From Histomonas meleagridis (taxonomy: Eukaryota > Parabasalia > Tritrichomonadida > Dientamoebidae), in NCBI GenBank assembly GCA_020186115.1, contig WSYJ01000138.1, forward strand, positions 186,001 to 250,000: 64,000 bases of DNA, in the 5' to 3' direction. A program made the position numbers and the translations under genes. A model generated the notes under the pieces. The model ran no database searches. It was not told where the DNA came from and saw only the letters and a list, made by a program, of their open reading frames with translations. Numbering within the stretch: position 1 is the stretch's first letter; each line of letters begins with the position of its first letter. Of this stretch, positions 1 to 10,095 are shown one piece after another.

Positions 1-1116
1 TATTGGATTATTAACACCTCTAAGTAAATATTGGACCATGAATGTATTGCCTGTTTTTATTGTCTTACTAATGAATAAATCACTAGCTATAACTCCTTCT
101 TTTTCCAAGTATAAAAAAATTTCATAATTATTATATGAAATACATTCTATTTGTGCTTCATTTAATCCAAGAATTATAAGTCAATCTGTCATTTGTTTTG
201 ATGTTGGTAATACTAGATCAGTATAATGAACAGCATTTTTATCCAAGCGTTGTAATTTGTTTTCATAAAAATATTTAAAGATATCATTTCGATGAAACAT
301 AATTGCTGTTTCATAAGCATCCTCAAATGTTGAATTATTTTGTTCACATAAATGAATAATTTCTTCATTTCCACCTGCAACTGCATATTTACCTGCGTTT
401 TTTACTTTTGCTCCATTCACAAATAAATATTTAAAACATTTAATAGATCCAAAAAATGCTGCATAATCAATTAATGTAACATTTTCTTTGTTAATAAATG
501 AACATCTTTCATAAAATGATGGCTCAATTGTTTGATTAAAATCAAAATTTGTCTGTGATGATATTTCTTGAAGTTTTTCTATTTCATCATTTCGAATTAT
601 TTTCGAAATTTCATTTGGATTATGTCCTTCTTCAATCAACTTTTTATGAAGTTCCCAATCATTCTTTGATAGTTCTTCATAATTGTCAAAAAAATTTTTA
701 TAAGATTCATCGCCTTTGAGATTATCAATTTCTTCATTTGACATATTGTGTATAAAATATGATATTCTTTTGTTTTCGATTAAATCTGGTGTAATTAGAT
801 TATTTGTAATCATTTTTTCTATAAGGTAATTTGATTCTTGTGTATGAACAGTATTTAAAAAATGTATAAAAACATCCTTAAAAATATGATACGATAGATT
901 ATATATTTCATTTTCTTTTATTTCAAACTTTTTTAAGAATTCAAGACATATTTTATCAAAGCCTCTTGCTACAAAATATGAATAGATAAGTGAACAAATA
1001 ATATGATTAAATGAAAATATGTAGGTTTGAGTAAAATAAACCATAATTGAATTAATTGTATCTTCAATATTATCATTATTTAACTTAAAAATTATCTGAT
1101 CAAGACTATATAACAT
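1..1116 (-). pseudogene. DUF3447/ankyrin-family gene, 5' part, with an in-frame stop
   Basis: The reading frame starts at the first ATG at 1116 (just after a TCAA initiator-like stretch) and runs to a TGA at 181-183. Past that TGA the same frame stays open to base 1 and keeps family similarity (EIFLYLEKEG, then GNTFMVQYLL), matching the equivalent segment of the paralogue at 25.4 kb (EILTFLEEEG, GNIFLVKYLL). So the stop interrupts a longer gene that leaves the window on the left. Family marks are an N-terminal KLNNDNIED block, the central block RNDEIEKLQEISSQT, and FYERCSFINKENVTLIDYAA. DUF3447 is the degenerate ankyrin-like domain that precedes ankyrin repeats in a very large trichomonad family of unknown function. 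Either this is a pseudogene, or the protein is truncated at about 311 residues. The upstream GTG at 1149 is unlikely to be the start. Confidence 0.75.
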
Positions 1117-1188
1117 TTGAAGATTATCCCATCCTGTATGTTTTGTCACTTTTTATTGAACCAAAATCTTCTCAATTGAATATAAGCA

Positions 1189-3579
1189 ATGGTCGAGCAG
1201 CAAAAAATGGAGCCAAAAGATCTATTCGAAACATTAACAGAATTTTGCAAAGAACAAACAGATGCAAATGATGAGGTTCCTCAAAATATTCCAGATCCAA
1301 ATAAAATTTGGACATCTTTATTTAATGCTGCAAAAATAGATTTAAGACATTTCTATGTTTTTTCTCCTTTAGCTCGCCAATATATGTTAGCTTCAGAAGA
1401 ATATGAAGTTGAAAAAACACCAATAATTTCAGAATCAATTTCTATTTTTACAGATTCAAATAAAGAAACAGAAGCAAGATTGGAATTATTGGCACCAATT
1501 ATTAACATCCTTCCATTTATTAAAATTAATTTATATCAAAAAATATTCGAATCAATACAAGATTTAATTTCTATAGAATTTAAAAGTAAATGTTTCCCTG
1601 AAGATATATTAAGCACCACCAATTGTGTCGATTTAGAATTCTTACCTGTTGAAGCACATGACATTTTATTACAATTATTAAAAAAGTCAGAAGATGCTTC
1701 ATCAATGATATTAATATCTCCATTCGTTTCTATCATCACAGAAATAGACAACGAAGCTATACCATTCTTCCTTAGTGTTATTGTTAAAGGTTTACAAGGA
1801 GATAATAATCAAATTACTGCATCACTAGAACTACTTAAATCTATTTCACCATCACTTTATCCTCATGTGAAAGACAGATCTGTAAATCAATATTTTGGTT
1901 CTATTTTCCAATCCATTTTATCATTATTAATTATCGAAGATGAATTTATCTCAACAAAGGCAAATAAAACTCTTCGTAAACTTATAGAAGGAGTTTATGA
2001 TAACAACAAATATCTTAATTTAATTATATCTCAATATCCACAATACAAATCAGACAGATTAATATTCTTTTTTAAACTTCTTGAAAGGTATCTCGATAAT
2101 ACCGAGAACATAACCAACATTCAAGTTATATATGATTTTGCAGTTAGTCTAATTCAGTCAAAAGAATGCTCATCCTCAGCCAAAGCGCAGTCCCTCAATC
2201 TCCTATCGGCCATCGCATCAATTCAAAGTGACTTCATCGAAGACGTTTATCCAACCGCCCTTAACGTCTCCCTGTCGATTCTTTCTAACAATGAAAAACT
2301 CTATTATACCGAAGCAACAAATTTCTTTTTAACAGTTGTTCAATATCTTCCAAATTCTACACTTGAAACTGTTAATGAAAAATTACCATTTTTAATTGAT
2401 ACATTAACAGACGATTCAACTGGTAGTAAGAAACAACGAATGGAACGAGCCGAATCAATAGCATCTATTATTGAGCTATCACCAACAAGTTCAACATTAT
2501 CAAATAAAATTATTGATTTTACAATATCATCAATCGATACCTTAACACATGAAGATGAAATATTTTATATATCCACAATTATATTAGCACTTAAACCACA
2601 AATTAATGAAGAGACATCTCTTCTTTTATACAACAAATTAATTTCGTTATCGAAGACGTTTATTAACAGTTCACCTCTTAACGTTCTCCTGTATACTTTG
2701 TCAGAACTTCAAAAATCGATAACACAAATAAACTCTCCAGAATTTATAATTACAATTCTTAAAGGTGATATTTCCTATTTTGGAGGATATCCAATTTATA
2801 CTTATCATGAAGATGACACACGAATTTTTGATTTTATTAACACATTTATCCAACAAAATCCGACGCAAACGAATGAAATATTTCATATATTGATTGAATA
2901 TTTATCATTAATTCGTAGTAACATGTTACCCATTTATTTCAACAGCATCAAGATTGGAATTATTCAACAAATTATTAATGAAACAGAAATCGAAAAATTA
3001 TATAATTTAATTATAGAAATGTTGGACAAGTTTCTTATCTCTGATGAAACAGAAATATGTTCAAGCATTGATATATTAATTGAGATATGTAAACATAAAT
3101 ATTCATTTATTAAAATCGATTCATTACTGTTATTAATGAATCAATTATTAATATCACCGAATGATGAAGAAAATATATTAAATTCGATTGCAAATATTAT
3201 CATTTTTATATTTAAGATTTATTTGATTTATACCGATATTGAAGTTAATGATGAATTAATCGAATCATTGTTAATTCGATTACCAATTCCTGCCGATGTT
3301 GAGAATGCAATGGAAAACATTTTAAAAGTTGTTATTTTGCTTATTAATGATAAACGATTTAAGAAATTCGAATTCAAATTTTTGGAACTCATAGTAAACG
3401 TTTTGGTGTTGAGTAAGAAGGAATTGGACGAATATAACATGAAGAAAGAATTCGTGGGCGAGATGAAAAATTTAATAAAAAATAAAATTAAAGAAGATAA
3501 AACGTTGGAAAGAAAATTATCAATGAACTTAAGAAGCTCAAGAATCAAACAAAACAGATTTAACGCAATTTTGAAATAA
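1189..3579 (+). CDS. ARM/HEAT-type alpha-solenoid protein
   Basis: A 796-residue protein made almost entirely of amphipathic helix pairs rich in Leu/Ile/Ser, e.g. LELLKSISPSLYPHV near residue 210 and SSAKAQSLNLLSAIASI near 335. The pattern is that of an ARM/HEAT solenoid such as importin-beta/karyopherins or other scaffold proteins. No signal peptide or membrane segment is visible. The C-terminus is basic and coiled (KNLIKNKIKEDKTLERKL, then RSSRIKQNRF). I see no diagnostic importin-beta N-terminal domain, so nuclear transport is only one option. The start is the first ATG at 1189; another in-frame ATG follows at 1207. It is divergently oriented to the DUF3447 gene, with a 72-bp spacer. The protein is confidently real (long frame, conserved-type repeats), but its specific role is unassigned. 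Confidence 0.6.
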   Translation: MVEQQKMEPKDLFETLTEFCKEQTDANDEVPQNIPDPNKIWTSLFNAAKIDLRHFYVFSPLARQYMLASEEYEVEKTPIISESISIFTDSNKETEARLELLAPIINILPFIKINLYQKIFESIQDLISIEFKSKCFPEDILSTTNCVDLEFLPVEAHDILLQLLKKSEDASSMILISPFVSIITEIDNEAIPFFLSVIVKGLQGDNNQITASLELLKSISPSLYPHVKDRSVNQYFGSIFQSILSLLIIEDEFISTKANKTLRKLIEGVYDNNKYLNLIISQYPQYKSDRLIFFFKLLERYLDNTENITNIQVIYDFAVSLIQSKECSSSAKAQSLNLLSAIASIQSDFIEDVYPTALNVSLSILSNNEKLYYTEATNFFLTVVQYLPNSTLETVNEKLPFLIDTLTDDSTGSKKQRMERAESIASIIELSPTSSTLSNKIIDFTISSIDTLTHEDEIFYISTIILALKPQINEETSLLLYNKLISLSKTFINSSPLNVLLYTLSELQKSITQINSPEFIITILKGDISYFGGYPIYTYHEDDTRIFDFINTFIQQNPTQTNEIFHILIEYLSLIRSNMLPIYFNSIKIGIIQQIINETEIEKLYNLIIEMLDKFLISDETEICSSIDILIEICKHKYSFIKIDSLLLLMNQLLISPNDEENILNSIANIIIFIFKIYLIYTDIEVNDELIESLLIRLPIPADVENAMENILKVVILLINDKRFKKFEFKFLELIVNVLVLSKKELDEYNMKKEFVGEMKNLIKNKIKEDKTLERKLSMNLRSSRIKQNRFNAILK

Positions 3580-4184
3580 ATAAATATAAATTGATCAAAT
3601 GTTTTAAATAAAAATTTCTTTTGAATTGTTTTTGTGTAAATAAAATGTGAAATATATTTTGCACTTATAATCAGATACAATGTCAAATAAAAATACTCTT
3701 TTATGTATGAGATAGGTTATTAATTGATTCTTTTTTATTAATTTAGAGTTTTCATGGGTAACTTAAGTCTGTGTCTAACTAAAATATTTAATAATTTTCA
3801 AATATTTTTATGAAATAAATCTGTGTTCCAAGGAAAAACAAGAATTATTGAATAAAGGAAATTAAGTTTATCACAACAATCTGAAAATTATATCTTAATT
3901 TTTGATTTCTTAAGTAAGCCAGAATTATGTATGAAGGTATAAATGCATTAAATTTTATTTAAGGAATGCTTTTTGATTATGAAATACCAAAATATTTTGA
4001 TATCTCTCAACTTTAGTTAATTTTAACTATTTCAAATGAAAGCGAAATAAAAAGATAATCTCGTAATATACATACGATAAAATAACTGTTCACATTTTTA
4101 CAATGTGTTCAAATGATTAAAAAGTCAAAAATATTGAGAATAAAAATGAATGTGCGATAAAAAATGAAGAGAATACCATAAGCA
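3580..4184. other. intergenic, AT-rich
   Basis: About 600 bp without a supported gene. It holds the 3' flank of the solenoid gene and the upstream region of the oxidoreductase gene. Short frames here are AT-rich noise. I see no tRNA, repeat array or family relic. Confidence 0.5.
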
Positions 4185-4201
4185 TCACTTCATTTTTTAA
4201 T
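4185..4201 (+). promoter_or_regulatory. initiator-like element of the oxidoreductase gene
   Basis: TCACTTCATTTTTTAAT lies immediately before the ATG at 4202. It contains two overlapping TCAYTT/TCATT matches to the trichomonad initiator consensus (TCA, pyrimidine, then T/A), which in Trichomonas vaginalis sits within about 20 bp of the start codon. An almost identical string precedes the ATG at 10487. Confidence 0.65.
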
Positions 4202-4936
4202 ATGAAGGTCCTTATTGTCATTGCTCATTGTGATCCAAACAAAAACGCAACAGCATATAGATTTGCTAATGCAGCTAAAGAAGCTTTGGAAGCTGCAAAC
4301 AATGAAGTTAAAATAACTGATCTTGTTCATGAAGGTTTCGATCGTACTGCTACAGCTAACGATTTCAAGAAACTTGCTGATCCAAATAAGTTTGACTACA
4401 TCGGGAACCAATTACCTCCTGATAATTTATGTGAAGATATCAGAAAACAGCAAGAACTATTCGGATGGTGTGATCACATAGTTGTTATTGCGCCAATGTA
4501 CTTCTTCCGTTTGCCATCTTGTCTTTATGCATGGTTTGAACGTTGCTTCACAAATGAATTCGCATTTGGTGATGGAACAATGGAGAAAGGTCCACTTAAA
4601 GGTAAGAAAGCATCACTTATAGTTACAGCAGGTGGTTCATTAGCTCACTTTACAACAAGAGGATATACTCCTCTTGAATCAATAATGTATTCATCAACAT
4701 ATCAATTCCGTTATTGTGGCATTGACGTAACTCGCACAGTGCTCTATCCTCATGCGAACAAACCTGAGGTCGTCGAAAAGGAAGGTGAATACCTTGAAAA
4801 ATTCAAGAAAGCAATCATTAAACTTGATGCATGGCCACTTCTTCCAGTTCTCCATGGGAAGCCTAAAGAAGGTGAAAAGAATGAGCCAGAAATCTTTTCA
4901 CAACTCGAACCATTACTTATTGACGAACTTCTTTAA
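4202..4936 (+). CDS. flavodoxin-fold NAD(P)H dehydrogenase (quinone) / NADPH oxidoreductase
   Basis: A 244-residue protein of the NQO/MdaB/KefF flavodoxin-like family, which uses FMN or FAD to reduce quinones or similar acceptors with NAD(P)H. The N-terminus MKVLIVIAHCDPNKNATAYRF is the first beta strand plus phosphate-binding loop. The signature stretch CDHIVVIAPMYFFRLPSCL (about residues 97-115) is the hydrophobic strand and flavin-contact loop, followed by KGKKASLIVTAGG, the next strand. Length and order match soluble cytosolic family members. No targeting peptide is evident. The family is patchy in eukaryotes and common in bacteria, so transfer is plausible, and in microaerophilic protists such enzymes would serve redox defence (inference). 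The start is set by the initiator directly upstream. Confidence 0.85.
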   Translation: MKVLIVIAHCDPNKNATAYRFANAAKEALEAANNEVKITDLVHEGFDRTATANDFKKLADPNKFDYIGNQLPPDNLCEDIRKQQELFGWCDHIVVIAPMYFFRLPSCLYAWFERCFTNEFAFGDGTMEKGPLKGKKASLIVTAGGSLAHFTTRGYTPLESIMYSSTYQFRYCGIDVTRTVLYPHANKPEVVEKEGEYLEKFKKAIIKLDAWPLLPVLHGKPKEGEKNEPEIFSQLEPLLIDELL

Positions 4937-5372
4937 AATGATATCAAATTCTTCAACTGACTAAATCAAATAATAAAAATCCTTTCTAATATTTGGCATA
5001 ACTTGTTCACTAAACATTTTTGATAAAAGCGAGTTTTAACAGAATTTTATATATATATAAAATATCATCCATTTAAAACAGATTTTAATAATAAGCAGTT
5101 CAAACTTTTACTTCTTGGTTTACACAATAATAATATTAAAAATTATTTATTATTGGATATGCCAAAAGTATAGTTTTTCCAAGTATTGTTTTCATATCAA
5201 TGATTAAATATCTGATAATTATTTCTAGGAAGACTAAAATAAGGATAAAACAGTAACCACAGCTTTATAATGATTGAATTTTAATATCAAAGAAATATTT
5301 TACAGTGGCAAATTAATATCAGAACAAGAAAAAACTTTAAATTAATATTTATTATAAAATATTTATTATTTC
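4937..5372. other. intergenic between convergent genes
   Basis: A 436-bp AT-rich spacer between the 3' ends of the oxidoreductase and Ctf4-like genes, with a short TA dinucleotide run near 5050. I see nothing else in it. Confidence 0.5.
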
Positions 5373-8258
5373 TTATTGAAACAGCGGCATAAAGTTTTCT
5401 TTTTCTTCTTTTTTCTTTCTTCCTCTTTTTTGCTTCCTTACTATTGGTTCCATATTTGGTTTCTTTATTTTCTTTACTTTTTTCTTTTTATTTTCGCCAA
5501 TATCAGCGCCGAAAGTTGTTGCACTATGTTCACCGATTTCCTTTAATGTATCGAATATATTCATTGGCTTTGGAGCTTGTTCCACACTTAAACTTGTTGG
5601 CTTCTTGACGACACTTCTTACGTAAACCTTTTTTTCTTCTACGTTTTGCTTAGCGGAATTTACTAAGTTTTGTTGAATGTTACTAATAAACTTAAACTTC
5701 TTTTTCTTTTGTTTTTTAATTCGCTTTGTTCCTGTCAATTGATCAGCAACAATTTGTTCGCCAGATTCATCCGCATATTTAACAATGAAATCGCGAACTT
5801 TTTTGGATTTTGACATTTTAGCTATTTGAAATGCTCTTAATTGTTGACCATTTTGTATTGCGTCGGAAAACATTTTGAGTAATTCGGCATCAATTTTCGA
5901 TTTTTGTTGATGTTTCTTTAGTCCGAAATTCATTTGTTTTAATAACCAATTTCGAACTTTCTTATCGAAAGTTAATGGGATCATTTCAATTTCATGAGGA
6001 TTTGGTATTGGATTTGTCGAAGGGGAAATTGTACCTCTTAAAGGTACTCCATAAATATATTGCTCATCAGCATAAACAACCCAATAACCATCAGTATTTG
6101 TATCAAAAGTTTCTTCCAAATCAACAACAGGAATCCATTCTAATGAGAAATCTCCTGATAATTTATATATTATATTCATATTATCTTGTGCTACTAATAA
6201 ATTATCAGTAGAAAATGATACCCATTTTAATGGTTGCCTAATAGGCATTATACCTTGAACAACAATTTTCATTGTATTCACATTTAATACAATAAAATCG
6301 AGTTCAGAACCATATGCAAAAAATAAAAACTCATTTCTTCCTGTCATTACTGTACATTGTAATGGAAGATTAAATATACCAATCTCAAGTCCAGCACTTG
6401 TAAAGATTCGAATACATGGGAAATCAGTTGCAATAGCAAACCATTCATTACCACATGCAATTAACTTAATTTTTTCTTCATTAAACGCTAACGACGTTTC
6501 TTGATCAGGTGCCCAAGTCTTATGATGTCGATAAACTATAGTAGTTTCAGATGCACAAAGTAAACCAAATTCATCAATCGTAACTATAGTAAAATTGTTT
6601 TGATTTGTTAATGATTCGATTCTTCCATCAGAATAATGGATATCAATCTCTTGTGATCCATCATCTTCTTGACGTAATAATACTGCGGCATATTCGTTCC
6701 AACATAAATACCTTCGATTACCAATATAACTATCACAATTTCCTGGCATGAAAGGAAATGTTGTGTCTGGATAAAGTTCTGTTAGATCAATATCTTCATC
6801 ATCGATTTCGGAATTCGTTGCAGAACTTGATGATGTTGATTGAAAGTCATTCTTTTCTTCGCCTTCTTTCTTTGGTAAATATTCAGTGATGTCGATTTCA
6901 TGATCAGACGATGTCTCAGATTCGGATTCTTCTTCATAAATCGGTTCTTGTGGTGCATTTGCATGAAGTCGTTCTTCGAATTCATCAGCATCTTCAATTA
7001 AATCGGAAAATTCATTTTCTGAATCGTCACTAACTTTTTCATGATATTTTTCGAAGTTACTTGCTTTTAATGAATGACTTTTAGTTTTAGATTTTGTTTT
7101 AGTTTTAGTTTTAGATTTGGATATTATTTTGGGTTTAGCTGGAGTAAATTTATGAATTTCTTCTTCGCTAATTTCGGATAATGATTCATCTTCACTTTCA
7201 ATATCTTTCTTTGGTCGTGTGATTTGTTTGTTTAATGCATCAATTATGCTGACTGGCGATTTTATGATTTTTTCTGATTGATTCGATCTTTTGATTGTTT
7301 TTGGTTGGATATAATTTGACGTAATCCATAAATGAATTGTTCCATCTGAATCACCACAACATAATGAGTTTTCACACCAACACATTGAAGTAATTGGTTC
7401 TTCTTCGTAATGAAGAGTTTCTGTTATTGTTAGGATTTGTGGCGTTTGTGGATTTTCTGAATAAACAAATAACGAATGATCAAATTCCGAAATTATAATT
7501 TGATTATCTTTTGTATATGTTGCAATATAATCTGAATTTGGTGATGTGGCAATACATGTAATTACTAAACTATCAAAGTCTTTGTATTTAAGAAGAACAC
7601 CTTGCTTTTTATGTAAATTGAAAATTCTGATGAAATTATTTTCACAAATAAGTAAATCCGACTTCCTGGTAAAGGATGGTAGACAGACTCCACCTTTTTG
7701 CATTATTTGCGCTTGAAGAATTGACTCACAGTTTGGAATAGAAAATGCATTCAATTGATAATCTGATGTAAATATTGCTAAAATTGGATTTTTGGGATCG
7801 AAGCCAATCCAAATAATATCACCATTGAGTGAATTGAAAACTTCTTGAATTAAATCACTACTATTTTTATGTTTCTTTAATAAATATACAACTTTTTTAT
7901 CTGAAAATGCAATAAATTGTCCATCAAAAGAAATTGAAAAATGTTCAATTATTTCGTTGTGTTCAAATAAATCTGTTACTGATGAACATTCTGGCCAATT
8001 AAGAAAAGAGATTTTTTTATTTTCACCAGCTATATAAATTTTTGTTGATGAATCTCCAAAACAAAAATCTCTTATTTTTGCTTCTTCAAGAAATTCGCTG
8101 GAATGACCTGAGGTAAATGTTAAATCAGATCTTGAAAAAGTTCTTAACAAACAGTCATCATCTCCCAATGATATTATTTCTTCACTTGCTGGCTCGTAAA
8201 GTATTTTTCGTATTCCACCAAAATGTGCCGAATTCTGATATTTTGGGGAATTCTCCAT
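5373..8258 (-). CDS. CTF4: Ctf4/WDHD1 (AND-1) replisome adaptor
   Basis: 961 residues with Ctf4 architecture: an N-terminal WD40 beta-propeller (about 1-320), a long acidic, Ser/Glu-rich linker with an embedded Lys/Thr tract (about 330-490), and a second propeller of the SepB type (about 500-790, with GYWVVYADEQYIYGVPLRGT, matching the WDHD1 block that ends in VPLRG). A helical C-terminal part follows (about 800-870, AFQIAKMSKSKKVRDFIVKYA), then a Lys-rich tail. Ctf4 trimers tether CMG helicase to DNA polymerase alpha-primase at nuclear replication forks, and the helical domain binds client peptides. The C-terminal tail is very basic (KQKRGRKKKEEK), as in the WDHD1 tail, although I see no clear HMG box. 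The ATG at 8258 begins MENSPKYQNSAHFGGI, leading straight into the first blade. Confidence 0.85.
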   Translation of the reverse strand: MENSPKYQNSAHFGGIRKILYEPASEEIISLGDDDCLLRTFSRSDLTFTSGHSSEFLEEAKIRDFCFGDSSTKIYIAGENKKISFLNWPECSSVTDLFEHNEIIEHFSISFDGQFIAFSDKKVVYLLKKHKNSSDLIQEVFNSLNGDIIWIGFDPKNPILAIFTSDYQLNAFSIPNCESILQAQIMQKGGVCLPSFTRKSDLLICENNFIRIFNLHKKQGVLLKYKDFDSLVITCIATSPNSDYIATYTKDNQIIISEFDHSLFVYSENPQTPQILTITETLHYEEEPITSMCWCENSLCCGDSDGTIHLWITSNYIQPKTIKRSNQSEKIIKSPVSIIDALNKQITRPKKDIESEDESLSEISEEEIHKFTPAKPKIISKSKTKTKTKSKTKSHSLKASNFEKYHEKVSDDSENEFSDLIEDADEFEERLHANAPQEPIYEEESESETSSDHEIDITEYLPKKEGEEKNDFQSTSSSSATNSEIDDEDIDLTELYPDTTFPFMPGNCDSYIGNRRYLCWNEYAAVLLRQEDDGSQEIDIHYSDGRIESLTNQNNFTIVTIDEFGLLCASETTIVYRHHKTWAPDQETSLAFNEEKIKLIACGNEWFAIATDFPCIRIFTSAGLEIGIFNLPLQCTVMTGRNEFLFFAYGSELDFIVLNVNTMKIVVQGIMPIRQPLKWVSFSTDNLLVAQDNMNIIYKLSGDFSLEWIPVVDLEETFDTNTDGYWVVYADEQYIYGVPLRGTISPSTNPIPNPHEIEMIPLTFDKKVRNWLLKQMNFGLKKHQQKSKIDAELLKMFSDAIQNGQQLRAFQIAKMSKSKKVRDFIVKYADESGEQIVADQLTGTKRIKKQKKKKFKFISNIQQNLVNSAKQNVEEKKVYVRSVVKKPTSLSVEQAPKPMNIFDTLKEIGEHSATTFGADIGENKKKKVKKIKKPNMEPIVRKQKRGRKKKEEKENFMPLFQ

Positions 8259-8695
8259 TTGATTTAGTAAACGTACACGTAATTATGAAATGTTATGTGA
8301 AATGACACGAGGGGTGGGTTAATTTAACGGTCTCATAATAAAAAATTCAAATTTGATTTCATGCATTTCTCTCTATTCTTCTGATAAATATCATTTAGAC
8401 CGAATTCAACAGCTACCAATCCACAAAGAGAAAAATTATTTCAAAATGTAATACATACATCAATTTTAGAGTTAAAAATTTGACAAAGCATCTCAATCCA
8501 ATGAAATAAAATTATTGTTCTTATAGCAAGCTTTGTGAAAAATAAGCAATTAAAGAAAATATCTTATTCAGATTGAGATTACCAAAATAACACCAATTTT
8601 AAGGTCAGCATTATTTGCTTCTTGGATGTTGTTGAATGGAATAAAAAAACTATTTCAAAAAAAAATCATTAATTATCACAAGGTCACACAAATTA
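8259..8695. other. intergenic, divergent promoter region
   Basis: This lies upstream of the Ctf4-like gene (minus) and the small ORF at 8696 (plus). It contains TAAACGTACACGT at 8268-8280, directly upstream of the Ctf4 start, and TAACGGTC at 8325-8332. Both resemble elements near other starts in the window. GGTCACACAAATTA just before 8696 contains an initiator-like TCACA. Confidence 0.4.
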
Positions 8696-8971
8696 ATGTC
8701 AAACTACAATGACATATCCATGCGCATACTCTTTGGCATTTGTCATTACGTCGTTTCAAGAAAGACAGCTTGTCACACTTTTTCCCGAGGAATTCCTGTT
8801 GTTTCTACACAACCGCTGGCTAAAACGACGATAAAAGCATTTGCCCCCTCTGAAAATGCGGCCTTCCTCAGGGTGATAACACATTCAAAAGAAAACGATT
8901 ATTCAAAACATGTTTATTACGCACCACAATTATCTCTATCGGACTATAGAATTGGTAGCCTTTCCTCTTAA
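8696..8971 (+). CDS. small orphan protein (91 aa), or a GC-richer non-coding transcript
   Basis: A 91-codon ATG frame in a stretch clearly less AT-rich than its flanks. It is preceded by an initiator-like TCACACA at about 10 bp and ends 47 bp before the pseudokinase gene. The product (begins MSNYNDISMRILFGICHYVV, ends YRIGSLSS) has no signal peptide, membrane helix or motif I recognise. The composition jump argues that something functional lies here. I cannot tell a lineage-specific small protein from a structured RNA or the 5' leader of the kinase transcript. Confidence 0.3.
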   Translation: MSNYNDISMRILFGICHYVVSRKTACHTFSRGIPVVSTQPLAKTTIKAFAPSENAAFLRVITHSKENDYSKHVYYAPQLSLSDYRIGSLSS

Positions 8972-8973
8972 AA

Positions 8974-9018
8974 TAACCGCTCATTGAAAGGATTAATTTT
9001 GTTCCCTCATTTCTTAGA
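8974..9018 (+). promoter_or_regulatory. core promoter of the pseudokinase gene
   Basis: TAACCGCTC at 8974-8982 is followed 24 bp later by an initiator match TCATTTCTTAG (9007-9017) abutting the ATG at 9019. The AACCGC plus initiator arrangement recurs at 37652-37674. Confidence 0.45.
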
Positions 9019-10095
9019 ATGAAATCTTTTCCTCTTGAACCTTCGCAATATCAAATAATGCACAAGATAGGAGTAGGTTCCAAGTCCGATGTTTATGCAG
9101 CTCGATGTCTTTCAAATAACATTGTAGTTGCTATAAAAATTATCGACATGGACGTTTTTCAGATAGATTTTGAGAAATTACGCAAAGAAGTAACTTTTTG
9201 GGCGACTTCAGAGCATCAAAATATGCTTCCATATTACGGATCATTTGTCGTTGATACGAAAATATGGATGTTAACAGAATATATGGACGGTGGCTCCTGC
9301 CGCGATATTCTCCAGTATGCATTTGTTAATGGTTTCAAGGATGAAGCTTTAATTGCTACCATTCTTGAAAAAGTTTTACAATTCCTCAAATATTTCCACT
9401 CAAACCATCAAATACATCGTGACATAAGGCCTGGAAGTATTCTCCTTACCAACACTGGCGAGATTAAAGTTGGCAATCTTGGAGTTGCTGGATGTCTTAT
9501 TCAAGATGGCCAAAGAATGAGAGCCCGCTACACTCAGGCAACATCGTGCTGTTACTCCGCGCCAGAAATGCTCAAAGAGAATAAGGGATACTCTGAAAGT
9601 GTCGATATATGGAGTCTCGGAATGACCGCGATCGAACTCGCAACTGGCAAGCCGCCTTATAATGAACTCAAACAGCTCGAACAGGTCAAGACAATCGTTC
9701 AGGGAGAACTTCCTACGATACCCGATTCGATATCTCCATTGCTCACAAGCTTCATAAAAGCGTGCATCCAATACGACCCTAAGAAGCGCCCAACAGCATC
9801 AGAACTATTAAAACACAAATTTATAAAATTGGCAAAAGACAAAAAATATATATCGACAACATTGATGTCACAATTATTACCATTAGATCGAAGGTTCGCA
9901 ATAACTAACGGGAAAGAACAACACAGATGTGTAAAACCTGTGTTACATTCTCCGAAATTCATTTTTGATTTTCCATCTGATAATGAAGAAAACAATTCGG
10001 ATGGAAGTGAGCCAGAACAAGAAGTTCGAAGCAAACTTGATTCGAGTGTAATGAAACTTGGAAGATTTACGGTTTCAATTTGTCAGAATAAATAA
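9019..10095 (+). CDS. STE20-type protein kinase-like protein, predicted pseudokinase
   Basis: 358 residues. The kinase fold spans about 12-272, closest in layout to the STE20/OXSR1-STK39 group (IGVGSKSDVYAA glycine loop, VAIKI with the ATP-site lysine near residue 40, SAPEML, SVDIWSLGMTAIELATGKPP). Two catalytic motifs are altered. HRDxKxxN reads HRDIRPGS, so the lysine is Arg and the metal-binding Asn is Ser. The DFG position reads NLG (VGNLGV, near residue 153), so the Mg-binding aspartate is missing. The APE motif and C-lobe are intact, so the fold should be stable. By analogy with the STE20-related pseudokinase STRAD it may act as an allosteric partner or scaffold (inference). An acidic, Ser-rich tail follows the kinase domain. 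The start is fixed by the initiator ending one base before the ATG. Confidence 0.85.
   Translation: MKSFPLEPSQYQIMHKIGVGSKSDVYAARCLSNNIVVAIKIIDMDVFQIDFEKLRKEVTFWATSEHQNMLPYYGSFVVDTKIWMLTEYMDGGSCRDILQYAFVNGFKDEALIATILEKVLQFLKYFHSNHQIHRDIRPGSILLTNTGEIKVGNLGVAGCLIQDGQRMRARYTQATSCCYSAPEMLKENKGYSESVDIWSLGMTAIELATGKPPYNELKQLEQVKTIVQGELPTIPDSISPLLTSFIKACIQYDPKKRPTASELLKHKFIKLAKDKKYISTTLMSQLLPLDRRFAITNGKEQHRCVKPVLHSPKFIFDFPSDNEENNSDGSEPEQEVRSKLDSSVMKLGRFTVSICQNK

Noticed and set aside
3228-3686. 152-codon minus-strand frame over the solenoid gene 3' end
   Set aside because: Phe/Leu/Ile-rich shadow of AT-rich coding sequence on the opposite strand.
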